Positions 36,515 to 49,504 are shown, numbered from the stretch's first letter. The stretch: 64,000 bases of DNA from Macrobrachium rosenbergii (GCF_040412425.1 NC_089744.1:33751743-33815742), one strand, 5' to 3'. Notes: generated by a model from the sequence alone, not told the origin. Numbers and translations: made by a program.

Positions 36515-37189
36515 GTAAGTTTTATTTTTGTTTTGACAACTTTATCCATCTTTGAAAGGTAAGTGTAGCCTTTGTCCTTTCAGAATTTTAATAATCAAAT
36601 AAGAACAAATTCTGGTTTTAGTTTGAGAATGTTTTTCATGATGTGTTTTACTGCTAGAATTTTTTAGTATGTGGTTGATACTATAACATGATGTAGGTGA
36701 AATTTTTAACCTGAACACAAGTTGATACCAATTGCAGGTCCACCATTTTTTCAAAATGTTCAGCTGGACCAGACAAAATGAGTACTGAGTAGGCAGCACA
36801 ATAGTTAATGGTTGTTGAGGACCCCTTTAGCAGGTTTATTATTATTATTAGAAAATAGTTTAGTTAAATCACCTTGTCACATTTTTAGTGTCTTGTAAGG
36901 CTTGCGTAAAGGATTTGTTCTTAACCCTTTAACGCCAACTGGATGTATTTTACGTTGACAAAAGTTGTCTGTTGGGTGCCAAGTGGACGTAAAATACGTC
37001 GACTACAAAAAGTTTTTTTAAATATTCGCAGAAAAATACTTACAGGCCTCGTTTGCAAAAAATTTTAAATCACGCCTTGAGGGATGCTGGGAGTTCACAG
37101 ATCATGCTGTTGTTTTGTTTACAAGCGTGACCCAGCTGCGCATGCGCGAATTTCTTTCTTATCCCAAAAGAAAGCATCTGCTAACTGCT

Positions 37190-39060
37190 GAAAATCTCAG
37201 AAATTCTTTAGTCACTTTGTCGTAATTTTTGCACCATTTTCTATTAGCCTTTACATAAAGTTTTATATATAAAAATGTGCGCAATTTCATGTCGAATACA
37301 ACAAAAAATAACTCATGGTTGTAGCTTCTATCAGTTTTGACATATTTTCATATAAATCACAATAAGTGCCAAAATTTCAACCTTCGGTCAACTTTGACTC
37401 GACCGAAATGGTCGAAAAATGCAATTGTATGCTAAAACTCTTACATTCTAGTAATATTCAATCATTTACCTTCATTTTGCAACAAACGAGAAGTCTCTAG
37501 CACAATATTTCGATTTATGGTGAATTTTTGAAAAAAACTTTTTCCTTACGCCCGCACTAACTCTGCAGAAAATCTGAGAAATTCTTTAGTCACTTTGTCA
37601 TAATTTTTGCACTGTTTTGTATTAGCCGTTACATAAAGTTTTATATATGAAAATGTGTGCAATTTCATGTAGAATACAACAAAAAATAACTCATGGTTGT
37701 AGCTTTTATCAATTTTGACATATTTTCATATAAATCACGATAAGTGCTAAAATTTCAACCTTCGGTCAACTTTGACTCGACTGAAATGGTCGAAAAATGC
37801 AATTGTAAGCTAAAACTCTTACATTTAGTAATATTCAATCATTTACCTTCATTTTGCAACAAACGGGAAGTCTCTAGCACAATATTTCGATTTAGTAATA
37901 TTCAATCATTTACCTTCATTTTGCAACAAACGGGAAGTCTCTAGCACAATATTTCGATTTATGGTGAATTTTTGAAAAAAACTTTTTCCTTACGTCCGCG
38001 CTAACTCTGCTGAAAATCTTTTAAGAGCCTGACGCCGTCCCTTCCAAACACGTATGTGTTCATGTGTTCGTCGTCCATCGGAGTGGACAAGACAACAAGA
38101 GCATCTCGTTTTCTTTCTCTAAAGGAACGCGATTTCAACCATACAATATTACCGTCTGTTTCTCCCTATCCATTGTTGTCTTGATGTATGTACAGTCACC
38201 ACTACTTGCATTGCCATGCAAGCATTCTAATCATGTACTCATAATGTTCCAATGAATCTTTTGTATCAAACTGTGTGTATGTTTCTGTTTGTGAAGACGC
38301 CAAACGTCTTGCCACTCCGATGGACGACAAACACATGAACACACACGTGTTTGGAAGAGACAGCGTCAGGCTCTTACAGTCTCAGTAATTCTTTAGTCAC
38401 TTTGTCGTAACTTTCCCACAGTTTTATATTAGCTGTTACATAAAGTGTTATATATGAAAATGTGCGCAATTTCATGTAGAATACAACAAAAAATAATTCA
38501 TGGTTGTAGCTTTTATTAATTTTGACATATTTTCATTTAAATACGATGTGCCAAAATTTCAACCTTCGGTCAACTTTGACTCGACCGAAATGGTCGAAAA
38601 ATGCAGTTGTAAGCTAAAGCTCTTACATTCTAGTAATATTCAATCATTTACCTTCATTTTGCAACAAACGAGAAGTCTCTAGCACAATATTTCGATTTAT
38701 GGTGAATTTTTCAAAAAAACTTTTTCCTTACGTCCGCGCATGCTAACTCTGCTGAAAATCTCAGAATTTCTTTAGTCACGTTGTTGTAATTTTTGCACCA
38801 TTTTATATTAGCCGTTACATAAAGTTTTATATATGAAAATGTGTGCAATTTCATGTAGAATACAACAAAAAGTAACTCATGGTTGTAGCTTTTATCAGTT
38901 TTGAAATATTTTCATATAAATCACAATAAGTGCCGAAATTTCAACCTTCGGTCAACTTTGACTCGACTGAAATGGTAAAAAAATGCAACAAACGGGAAGT
39001 CTCTAGCACAATATTTCGATTTATGGTGAATTTTTGAAAAACATTTTTTTACGTCCGCGC
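37190..39060 (+). repeat. ~376-bp tandem repeat, four units, with a 67-bp internal duplication
   Basis: The string CTTTAGTCACTTTGTCGTAA occurs at about 37206, 37582, 38391 and 38771 (with small changes). Spacing is 376 and 380 bp for the intact intervals; the middle interval is longer because of a nested MITE and a 67-bp duplication at ~37828-37961. Each unit ends with TCTCTAGCACAATATTTCG and a TTACGTCCGCGC-like block. Confidence 0.85.
38020..38379. mobile_element. ~360-bp MITE with ~70-bp inverted repeats, nested in a repeat unit
   Basis: Left arm TAAGAGCCTGACGCCGTC and onward to GTCCATCGGAGTGG is mirrored by the right arm (CCACTCCGATGGAC to GGCTCTTACAG) with few mismatches. Comparison with the neighbouring repeat units shows the normal sequence GAAAATCTCAGAAATTC interrupted, with TCT repeated at both borders, so a 3-bp duplication is likely. 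No coding capacity. Superfamily not determined. Confidence 0.78.
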
Positions 39061-39333
39061 GTTATTAATTCATGCATCATTTTGTGATAATATTTTCTCT
39101 GTGTTGCTTTGATCATTTTACAATTTGTTATATACCAAAATCATCACAATTTAGTGTACAATACAATGAAAAAAAATACCTCATTAGTTTTAACCGTTTT
39201 GCTCACAGCATGATTTGCATACAATTATTTATGAAATTTTTTTTTCGTGCTGTCATATATTCCAATATTTATATATGATAATGATTTTTTTTTTCATTTC
39301 TGATGGTTGCCTGTACTGTCAATTTCCGTTTTA

Positions 39334-39412
39334 GCACTGAATGACCTCGTAGGTCCCAGTGCTTGACCTTTAGCCTAAATTCTATATTCAATTCAATTCA
39401 ATTCAATTCAAT
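39334..39412 (+). repeat. short interspersed repeat with (ATTCA)n tail
   Basis: CACTGAATGACCTCGTAGG, CCCAGTGCTTGACC, GCCTAAATTCTATATTC then ATTCAATTCAATTCAATTCA. Related to 1545-1612. The pentanucleotide tail suggests a retroposed SINE or LINE end. Confidence 0.5.
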
Positions 39413-40249
39413 ATGGCGTAGTACTAAAGCTCCAGTGCTTTTAAGAAACCATCCGAGAGATTAAAAAAAATGATTGTCTTACATTTTCTGAACCAAAATT
39501 CGTTAGTCATAATAGGGATAGTAGCCATCATGAATTAGGTAGAAATTATGGCCCAAGCTCCATATGCCTATAACATTTCATGTCAGTATTATGTATTCAT
39601 GCCATTAGTGTAAAAAGGTCCCAAGCTGCCAGGATTTCTGGACCTGTGATTCAAGAGACAACAGTGATCTTTATGAAAAAATGTCTGTCCAAGAGTCAGG
39701 GCGTTTCACTAAAAGACATGGCTGGGCAAATTCCACTACTTGATTTCTTTCCTGTGATTTGTCTTCAACAAATCCCCAGCATACCTTAACATAGTTCTCA
39801 TTGACATAGGTGTGGGTCTTCAACTCCTCTTGTGCTCACAGGGGTCCAGCTGACTGTCACATACTTTTCTCCCATGGATTGTACAATTAACATGCCCAAG
39901 CCATCTCCATAGCCCCATCTCTGTATGGAATTTACAAATTTACCTTTGTTATAGTTTTAACTCTGTCCTGCGAACTAACTTTTTGTAGAGCTACTGTATA
40001 TTCCCAGATATTCAAAACCATGTTATACCATGGATGTATGTCCATATAGCAGTACTGATTGTACTAGACTTTAATGTAATTTTGCTTTCATATGCAATTT
40101 CAGTGTATTTGATATCTTTGTACACTTTAAATTATTTAGAAATTAGTGAGACCTATACTGTTTGGAACTAAAAATTGCCTAGGATATGAAATTTTTATTC
40201 TGTGAAAATAATGTAGGTGATTAGTTTAATGGCTATTTTTTTTTTGCAG

Positions 40250-40436
40250 ACAATGGTAACAGGCATCACACATCACAGGCACAGAAATGAATTTATTACC
40301 TGTGGAGAACGCATTCTTTTATGGGATGCTAGTACCAAAGCACCTAAATTTTCTTATGACTGGAGCACCACTGGAGACAAGAATGAAGCTAGTGTTGTTG
40401 CTGTAAAATTTAATCCAGTTGAAACTGATATTTTTG
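40250..40436 (+). CDS. DCAF13: DCAF13 exon 4 (residues 158-219)
   Basis: Acceptor TTTGCAG|AC in phase 0; donor G|GTAAGG in phase 1, 187 bp. Encodes TMVTGITHHRHRNEFITCGE and RILLWDASTKAPKFSYDW, a WD40 blade ending RILLWD, and then VVAVKFNPVETDIF, which matches the conserved VKFNPIET..L segment of the family. The exon-4/exon-5 join replaces the human LLGSCASDRNIVLYD stretch with FGASSDHANNLVLYD, the same length within one residue. Confidence 0.95.
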
Positions 40437-42105
40437 GTAAGGGTTTTACACAGTGGTTTTTGGTTGGTTGAAGTGATTTAAGAAGAGTGCTTCTTTATTA
40501 TAATTATTTTTTATATATGTTTCTTATTACTGCACTGAAGTAATACTTTTTATATATGTTTCTTATTACTGCACGTAAATAATATTTTTCCAGTTTTTAT
40601 ATGCTCATAAATATAAAATAATTGTATATACGCTGTCACTCTTGCTGTTTGGTTGAATGATTTGTTACTTTTTAGTATCAGAATTATAAAATTAATTTGT
40701 ATCTGCTTGCCTTAGTATATTCATACACTATTTTATTAATATCACAGGGACAGTTACAGTACTTCCTTATCTATTTTTAAATAGATGAGTTGACTGGAAG
40801 AGAGTTTAAAGCATTTCTAAGACTTTTTAATTTGAGGAAGCAGAACAAATTAAATATTACAGTATTTCAGGTGAATTTAAGGATTCAAGATACTGAACCA
40901 ATGTGTAAGAAGCTTTAGGAAGAATTTTTAGCACAGATTTATTTATGATAAGCACAGATGAAGGCTATGCACTATTACACCAGGTATGGCAAGAGTAAAA
41001 TCTTGTAAACATGGTATCAGAGATGAATGCAAGAAAGAGTATGAAGAAAAACCTGTGAGCAAACATTAAAATATAGAGGGAAGGAAGAGGCAGGGCAGTT
41101 GAGTCAAAATATACCTGGAGTAGTTTGAAGTAGGAAAAGAGCCTAGAAGCTCCAGCTGTAGATCAGGAATAGGGATGTCAGTAGGCAGAAGAGGATGAAG
41201 GCAAAAGGATAGGAAGGCCAGAGGAAGGTGTGGGAGGAATGGGATTAGAAATTGAACTCAGCTGATATAAGAAAAACATTTGTTAGAAATAGCAACAAGG
41301 TCAAGAAACAATAGAGATGTGATAGGGACAAAGTGCAGTAGCTGACTGAGATAATGGACCATGGTATATTGTACTTACGGATATATTGGTGTGAAATGGA
41401 AATATTGATTTGAGGGTTTTTGCCTCAGGATCGAGTGCTGAACTATTTTTTCAAATCAGGCGCTCTTAGTAGGTACACCACTCACTCACCAGCATCCCTT
41501 GTGGTATTGTTACATTGCTTTCAACTCTAAAAATTATGCTAAAGCTTTTACTGTCCTTCAGTGTATATTAATAAGTGGCTGTTTGCTGATGTTAGTTACC
41601 GTAACTAACACACGTTTACTAAGAGTTGCGTTACAGTTGTCTTGTTAAAAACATGCTTATTTTCAATGCTTATTTTCAATGTAATTTCATAAATAAAAAT
41701 CAAATACAATTTTATTCATCTGTCAAACAATGGAGAAGAAAGTGTTAAGAAAGTATGCCACTAACTTGAAGCAGCAGGTATTACAGTTGTGGCTAAAGAA
41801 ACGAATAATGAGCAGCCTCCAAAACAATTTGGAGGCAAAAGCAACGCATGAAACTGACAAAATCACACATGTACGTCATTTAATTTACTGCATTTATAAA
41901 TCAAGTAGTTGCAGTTTTTAAATCCAGATTTAATAATTTACGAAAGAAACATCTCTGAATGAAGTTTCATTCGGCAACTAAAGACAGTGATGATGTCGGT
42001 AAAACGCGATCAGCTGATAATTATAAGAATGTAATCAAAACCAGAATGCAAGTGGCACGATTGCTCTGCTCATAGTTTGTAATATGATAATGTGAAAATA
42101 ATATA
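40437..42105. other. DCAF13 intron 4, first part; no gene recognised
   Basis: AT-rich intron. A frame at 41730-41921 (lysine/glutamine-rich) and a related decayed block at 42940-43140 share TGAC/GGCAAAATCACAC...TTTAAAACCCA-like strings, suggesting an old repeat on both sides of MITE copy C. I could not identify the family. Confidence 0.35.
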
Positions 42106-42459
42106 CAGTAAACCCCGTATTCGCGCTCTCACGATTCGCAGACTCACGCATGCGTGGGTTTCTCTGTAGAACATATCTACTCATTATTCGTGGAAAATTC
42201 GCCCATTCACGGTATTTTTCACAGAGAAATATTCACTAATTGCTGTATTTTCATATAATTTTCATGAATAAATGCACTTTTTGTGATAAAACTATTAAAA
42301 TGCTCAGGTGTAAGCATTTTCACAGGATTTTTCTTGTGTTTAAACTCACAATGGGCAGTTCTAAGTGTTTTTAGAGGGGTTTTAGGTATTCGCAGATTTT
42401 AGCTATTTGCTGGGGGGAGGTTGTGGTACGCATCCCCTCCGAATACGGGGGATTCAGTG
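42106..42459. mobile_element. pogo/Tigger-like MITE, copy C (354 bp)
   Basis: Starts CAGTAAACCCCGTATTCGCG, ends GAATACGGGGGATTCAGTG; TA at 42104-42105 and 42460-42461. Shares the internal ATGCACTTTTTGTGATAAAACTATTAAAAT block with the other copies. Confidence 0.85.
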
Positions 42460-42580
42460 TATGCATTATGATTAGATACAGTAAGACAACAGTTTTATTA
42501 AAATTATCATTATTCTTAGTACAACTGTCATACAACTTTTGCAAATCACTATGTTGGTGTAACAACCTAACTGGTGCAAT

Positions 42581-42691
<111 letters not shown>

Positions 42692-43532
42692 CATTGACTG
42701 CTATACTTATGATGATGCTCCATCCTCCACTAAAAAAAAGTCTGGTTTTTAGAAATCTGGATGAAGGACTGTCAACCTGTACTGACATGAACAAAAACAG
42801 CTGATTGCAACATCATTTACAGTAACTACCAAGTAGACAAGTTGTTAAAACTTGCCAATTCTCAATGGTGGCATCCATAAGTAAAGTTATATACATTTTT
42901 ATTCATCCTTAAGTTAAATCTGCAGGTAGCCAAGGCTGAATAAAATGAATAAAAGGCAGACTGTAAAACGTTTTGGAATAGGTGAAAGTGATGCCTGGAA
43001 CTGGCAAAATCACACTTACTGCTCTTACAATAAAGTAATGCGCATGTTTTAAACCCAACTTTGTTAATTTACAAAAAAAAGTATCTCTGAATTATGTTTT
43101 CTTCTAGAAACTAATGGCAATGAAGCTGTCGGTAGTATGAAGACCACTGTTGGTCGTATTCATTGCTTTTCAGATTCTTTTTCTTGCTCAAATTTTCACA
43201 AATTTTCTTGGGTCATTGTTCTGTAATTGTACCCATATCAAGAGAAGCCCTTTTCTGTTGGGAATACCATACATAAATCTGTTCTTTAAATTGCTGTGTA
43301 AAGCCAGTTTTAACCTAGCTTCATGTTTTCATATTGTTTGATCATATTGGATATTTTTCTTCTATGTAGCTATGTATTTCACATAAAATTCAAATATGTG
43401 AAAGCAGTAAGAAAAATGCAACAACTATTAGACCTATAATATTTCAGTTAGGTGTACCTTTGATTATTTTTAAAACTGATTTACTTTCATTTGTATACAA
43501 ATATCTTTTGTCTGTTTGCTATGTTTAAATGT

Positions 43533-43750
43533 AATGTTGCAATACATTCCCTGAACACTTGAATTAGCCCTGGTCACCTACCAGCCCAAACTACATCCCC
43601 ATAGCTTTTACCCACTAAGTGGGTAATTAACTGTCAGTGTTACCAATGCTTACAGGAAAATCTTGTCAAATGAGTTACCTGAAGTACCGTTGGCAACACT
43701 GCTGCAAGTCCCGGCCGAGTGAGGCCGAGATCCCCAATTGCTTTTTGTTC
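43533..43750 (+). repeat. DIRS gamma left inverted terminal repeat
   Basis: It begins near TGTTGCAATACATTCCCTGAAC and includes GGTCACCTACCAGCCC and CAACACTGCTGCAAGTCCC. Its reverse complement is found at 50085-50328. Confidence 0.83.
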
Positions 43751-44069
43751 TCCATGCTGTGTGGGTGTGTCCCACATCAGGCAAACTTTTGGTCATTTAG
43801 CCCGACCCCATTTAAGAATTTGGACATCAGATCACGATTTGGACTGTTTTCAACGCATTTTCTCCTGGATGGATGCTTTATTGATTGGATAAGTCAAACA
43901 GGAAGACGTCGCCGTCTGCTAGCGCCGAAACTTCCACTTCATTTACATCTTCGACGATAAGAGCCTTCTACTGCTGGAGATGCTGACGCTCATTGGCCCT
44001 ACACATCCTGTAGTCGTAGGATGAGTACCCTCAAACACGATTGACATTCTGTTTGTATTTTATGTAGGA

Positions 44070-46700
44070 AGGTGCAGTGTAGTATCAGTCAGATAGGCGG
44101 CGAGTCGTGGTCGGTAGATCAGATGGAAGAATTATTCAAAAGTCAGAGGACAAGTTACCAGCTGAGTATGTCTAGTCTACTAAATTAACGGAAATTAGAG
44201 ATAAGGATAGCAGTACTAGTGTTTTAGATACTAATCGTTCAGCCCCCCTGCCTGTTCCAGAACCAGCCCTAATGGGTTCCGGGAGTCATGGGGAACCGCA
44301 AACCTCGAAGGTAGGCTCTGCCGTCCCCCCTGGCTCGGAGCAGGCAGTGTTGGCAGCAGATTTCCCCTTTCCCTCCAAAAGTGTAAGTTCTAAGATGGAT
44401 TTAGAATTAGGAATCACTCAGACGAGTAGGAATTCTACTTTAGGAAGTATTCAGGAAGAGTAGTTGAACATGCAGTCTTTTTTGGGTTCAGGTTTGGTTG
44501 GGGTTGCTGATGTTTAGGTCTCTCATTTAGATCAACCGTTGGTTTTATTTCCTGCTTCATGCTCTGTGCAACACAAGTTCTCCAGATCCGTGGAGGGTTG
44601 TTCAGATTTGGTTTCTGATGTATCTGGTTCTGAATTTTTTGTTTTTCCTTGAATACTCCTTCTTTGAAGGTTCCTTTTCCTTCAGGGGTTAAAAATTTCT
44701 TTCATCTTGCGATGGTGGTAATTCAGGCAATCGAGTTTTCCAATATTCATGATCATGTGTTAAAGAATTTTCTGAATTTGATAATGATGTCTATCAAGAT
44801 TATCAGAAGGGGGGGGAACAGAACCAGTCTATTTTCTTTCTTTGAAATCTACGGCCTCTTCGGCTGCTACGGAATTTAACCCTTTTATCCTATTTTCATC
44901 TAAGCCTTCTTCCATTGACCTTCTCAATCTTCTTTTTGGTCCGCTCTTCGGAGGGCTCTTCGGGGTCTTTGTTGCTCATCCTGTTTTCTTGGCTTTTGAC
45001 TCAGCAGAGTAAAGGTTTTTCTTGGTTCAACCCTGTGATATTAGAGTTTCAGCAGCTCCTTCTCTCTCTTTGGGGTTAAGGGAAGGGGTACTTTTAACGG
45101 ATCCGTTGTCTATATCACCTTTTGCAAATCCTGTAGTTTCTCAGGCATCCGATCTAGTTGCCTCTCAGGTGTTTGCGGAGGTGTCAGCAACTCTTATTTT
45201 CATTGTTTACGGGTTCCTAACCATAATGTATCCTCCACGATTCTTGCGGACGCTACGGCAGTCGGCGGTTTGCTGGCGACAGTGTTCAGTGTACCAGCAC
45301 CGATAGTTTCCTCAGCCTTTCCATTCTCCGGGATAGCTGGTAATTTGCCTTCCTCTGTTACCTTGGGTTCGGTACCTCGTTACTTCCCCTTCGAAACTCC
45401 TTTTGAGTTCGGTACGGTTGGTACCTTCTCCATCTGTCCAACGTCAGCGTTAGGTGCCCCGGTGGCTACTCCTAGTGTGGCTTCTTCCTGCTTCCTTCAT
45501 TCGGCTTCTTTTTTCTCAACTTTCCTGCAGGTTTATCTGTCCCTCCGTCTAGGCATCCATGTAGGTTCGGGGTTGATTCCAGGTCTTCAAGGTCTTCAGT
45601 TCCAGATTCCCATTCTCATGCGGTTTTGATACATCCAGATTTGCGTGGTTCAGGTGTTGCGGCGTCTTCGCTCTTAGGAGTGAGCATTGTCCACCCAGGT
45701 GTGGCCGGCCCAGGTATCGGGTTTTCGAGTTCGGCGTTTGCTAGGGGTCGGCCTGCCTCTTTCCTGTTCCGGCTTGGGCGGACCAGTCCAACAAGGATTG
45801 TTCATATGAAGAAGAGGAACCGGTACCGGATGTTAGTTCTCCTTCAACTAATGAGAATGAGTATAAGCAGATGGTGGACTTCATCCACACTTACCCTCAA
45901 TTCAAGGTTCCGGAGGAGCCTACACTACCAAATCAAGTGATGTTTGAGTTGCTATATGCGACAGGACCGGTAGTTACTCAATCATCAAAGAATCTGGTCT
46001 GCTTGGGCCGTGTCAGGCAGGCATTGAGGGAGGCAGATGTAGGTTAGTGGCTTTGATAGGGTCGAGTAAGCAGGATTCAACCTTGCTTCCTATTCAGGAG
46101 GGGTTTTAACAAGGTAGCGGTAACCCATCTGCGTGTGTCAGGGTTCCTCTCAACGTATCTGTTGAGGCTCTTCTCTCTCGGGTTCCTCCGTCAATTGTTT
46201 GGTCTCAGTTTCATCTAGGGAGGATTGTAGGGAGGCTTGTATCTTGGAGGACACCTTTTGCAGCCAGTCGGAGGCCTTGTCCCACTCTATGTGGATGTGT
46301 CCGGGTTGATAGGGTTTTCTCAAACAAGATGGATATACTGTACTCCCTCCGATCCTGTACTGCCTGACACCTCATCACTTCTGTGTCAATGGGGCTGGCA
46401 TACCAGGTTAACATTTTGCCTGACTGTACAGTGGTCTTTGGCAGAAGAGGAAGGACTTTTTTTCAAGCTTCTGCCTCACTATCTGGACATTCGGAGAGGT
46501 TTTGTTGAGGGCACCTTTTGCGCTCTGCAACAATCTTTTAGGGAGGAGAATATCGCCTCCATGGTCAATTTCGTGTAGCCATCGTCAGCAGTAGCGTCAC
46601 AGCAGGCTATGATTAGTGTGGCTGCTCTGGGTTCAGGGGATGTGGCCAGTATAACGAACTTGTTGCTTCTAACTTATGTCTCCAGTGTCAGCAATTATGC
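44070..46700 (+). pseudogene. DIRS gamma gag-like region, broken
   Basis: Short plus-strand frames at 44272-44463, 45022-45306, 45270-45629, 45626-45940 and 46237-46578. They are rich in Ser, Pro, Val and Phe and have no domain I can name. Position between the left terminal repeat and the RNase H remnant makes gag the natural reading. Frames shift repeatedly, so there is no intact protein. The last readable piece (EEGLFFKLLPHYLDIRRG near 46450) resembles an alpha-helical capsid-like segment only in a general way. Confidence 0.5.
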
Positions 46701-46723
46701 ATTGTCGAGGGTACAAAATGTTG

Positions 46724-46898
<175 letters not shown>

Positions 46899-46999
46899 TG
46901 TTGTCTCCGCATGCTTTTCTCTTCAGGTATGTCTCAGGAATCGCTGGGACTTCCACATCGAGAATGCAGGTATAATCTGGAACAATTCTCGCTTGTCGG

Positions 47000-48365
47000 G
47001 TCTTCTGTGATAGTCAGAAGAAGTGCATCTGTCATCCGGAAGGTCTTTAGTCTCCCCTCTTCCCGATGTTCATCTGTACTCAGATGCCTCATATCAAGGT
47101 TGGAGAGCAACCTTGGAGGAACCCAGGCTTCAGGCCTCTGAGGGATCGGGAATGAGAGGAGTCATAATCTTCGGAAACTCAGGGCTGCAAGGAACCCCTC
47201 AGGTGTTTTTCAGTCCTAGTGCGCAACAGAGTAGTGGGTCTGCTTTGCGACATCGTAACTGCCGTGTTGTATCTGAGAACTCGGGGGAACAAGATCATTA
47301 GAACTTTAGAGGTGTATGATTTCTGCCATTCAGTCTCATTCATCAGGTAATCAGGAATTGCGGGAGTGTCAAGACGTCTATGACACTAGCTCCTTCATGG
47401 CCCTACGCCCTTGGTTTCCGGAACTCCTAATGTTCCTTATGGAAGTTCTGATGTTCCCTCTCATGCAGAAGATCTTCTAGACAACCGAAGTTTCACCATT
47501 ATCATCCAAACTCTTGCGTGGTGAACCTAGTTGCAGGCGACTGCTGAGCAAACAGCTAGACAGACCGGACACACTAGCTATGTCTAGACAGTGTTTCTTT
47601 CAGCTTGAGAAAGTCAACCCGTGAGCTTTACCATGTCAGCTGGACGTGTGGAAGTCAGTGTCGCAAGGAAGGTCATTCCATCTTTAGGTCTGCCATAACC
47701 AAAATAGCTGATTTTCTCTTATTACTTCGGAAAGTCAAGATTCTTCTGTTTTCGGCTACTGCTAGCTACCGCTCAACACTTAGCAGTACATTTTTCCATC
47801 TTCCCGAAAATTGCTAGTAGTAAGATCTGATTTATTATGTTCCTTTAAGTTTAACATCCAGTCTTGCCGACTCAGGCTCCTTCGTAAGAGTTGTTGGAAG
47901 TTTTAACGTTAAGACAACTGATTAGGTGTTTTCTTTCTTTCGGCCTTAGCAGCAGATAGAAAGGTGGGCGAGCTTGAGGAAGTTTTCTAGGCTGGCTTCC
48001 TAGGCAGGAAATGATATGTATTTCTCTTCTTCCGGAATTCGTGGCGAAGACAGAGTTGGAGGCTAAAACTTGGCTTCGTTCGTTTAAGGTTCTGTATCTG
48101 TAAGTGTTCGGTTCCGGCGATCAAGTGGGGATGTCTTTATGTCCGGTGCGAATATTAAAGTCCATTTATCAAAGGATGAGAAACTCCGTCTACTTCTGTG
48201 TACACTTCTTGTCTCTCTGCGGAATCCTTCCTGTCCGCTGTCAAAGAATGCGATTAGTTACTTCAGAGAGAGGGTTCCTGGTTCCTGGTTCATAAGCGCT
48301 CACTCCACAAACACAGTTGCAGGCACACTACACGATTCTCATGAGGTGCAAGCTTTATGCCCTTG
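47000..48365 (+). pseudogene. DIRS gamma RNase H and tyrosine recombinase remnant
   Basis: RNase H start: VHLYSDASYQGWRATLEEPRL near 47065-47130, with the catalytic Asp in SDAS. Recombinase N-terminal region: ITKIADFLLLLRKVKILLFSAT near 47690. Core: LSALAADRKVGELEEVF near 47935, carrying the first Arg; CPVRILKS near 48135; SHEVQALCP at the HxxR position near 48340, with Arg replaced by Gln. Many frame changes. Inactive. Confidence 0.72.
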
Positions 48366-48559
48366 AATACAATTTAATTTTGACTTTACATTATATTTAG
48401 CATTTAACAGTTTATTTTTCATTACCACACAGTATTTGGAGTATGTCCACTTTATCTCCCTTTCTAAGGATTTGTTCGGTGTCTTCTATTCTAGAGGCTG
48501 TTTACTTGTGAGTCCGTCTGTGTTTTCTTCCTTTACTTAAGAGACATTCAGTTCGCCGC

Positions 48560-49140
48560 AGCACGTATAGCGGCAAACTCTCCTATCTATGGTGCGTTCA
48601 TTTAGCTGAGGTGGTATTCTCGTAGTGCGAAGGCTCAGAAGGTTATTCTCTTAGTCCATGTGTAACGGCGAAGTCTATTATCTAGGTTGCGCTCATTTAG
48701 CTAAGGTGGTATTCACGTAGTGCGGTGGTTATTAGGTTAACCAGATAGAGGAATCCCTCTTAGGCTTTAGAATCTTAAGCAACAGTGATAGTATAATCAC
48801 ATGAACTTAAGTTGAGTACGTTTTAAGTATCCTAGTCTTTGATAGTTTCCGTACAAGAGTCCAAAGAGGTGCTCTCGTAGGCTAGCCTAGGCTCTTTCGT
48901 CGGCGCTGAGATACTACTTCACTCATCGGTCGTCGGCCTTAGCCGCAACCTGCAGGGCGGAGGGTCAACGGCTCGGCACACTACCTCATTCCCTCCATAC
49001 TGGGTATGCTCTGAATAGCCACTTTCGAGATTCATCGTTCTCCTCCTTACGTGAGAGTTATTCTCATAGTCCATGTGTAGCGGCTAACTCTATTATCGAG
49101 GGTGCGTACATTTAGCTGAGGGGGTACTCTCTTAGTGGAG
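48560..49140. repeat. dispersed direct repeats in the DIRS gamma tail
   Basis: TTCATTTAGCTGAGGTGGTATTCTC-type blocks recur near 48597, 48687 and 49107, each preceded by a GGCGAA/GGCAAACTCT.TTATCTA.GGTGCG block and followed by GTAGTGCG. Period is about 90-110 bp where adjacent. Confidence 0.6.
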
Positions 49141-49504
49141 GTTCTTAGAGGAGGCCACTTGTAAGTCGGTGTCGGTTTTCACGACTTTCTACCTCAGAGA
49201 CATTCAGTTTTCTTCAGAGAAGAGTTACTCGCTGGGTCCCTTTGTGGCGACCAGCTCGATCTTATAATTACGTAGTAATGTCAAGGGTGGGGGGAACTTT
49301 AGGTAATGAATGTAGTCTAAGGAACTTTGGATTCTCTGTGGGTCGGGATTCATATTGAGAATATTAAGTTTAGCATTAGTACTGTGAAGTTAGGCAGATC
49401 CAGTGGACAGGTTTGGTTTCTTCAACCTCTTCTGCATAGACATCAGCTGCAATGGGCAGTGAAGAACTCGAAGATCCTGCACACTCAACTTCTCCTCCAT
49501 GCAT

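Larger units (their letters stand above)
36923..39327 (+). mobile_element. ~2.4-kb element with piggyBac-like TTAA-CCCTTTAACGCC end and internal tandem repeats
   Basis: It begins TTAACCCTTTAACGCCAACT at 36923-36942. A reverse-oriented relative starts with the same TTAACCCTTTAACGCC at 63077, and its next ~800 bp match the right part of this element (39330 back toward ~38600) in inverse order. The family therefore carries CCCTTTAACGCC at both ends next to TTAA, the pattern of piggyBac-type elements. The right end here is cut off at about 39327 by a SINE-like repeat. The interior is four ~376-bp tandem units and one nested MITE. No transposase ORF, so non-autonomous. In DCAF13 intron 3. Confidence 0.6.

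Noticed and set aside
37744..38682. Small frames containing IQSFTFILQQTRSL (37744-37944, 38500-38682; 63617-63802 reverse)
   Set aside because: They recur because the 376-bp unit recurs; no longer frame and no domain.
37000..39060. CRISPR-like array
   Set aside because: The repeated unit is ~376 bp, there are no spacers, and the genome is clearly eukaryotic (spliced host genes).
41730..41921. Lysine-rich 63-codon frame as a small gene
   Set aside because: A decayed relative of the block lies at 42940-43140 on the other side of a MITE, indicating an old repeat rather than a gene.
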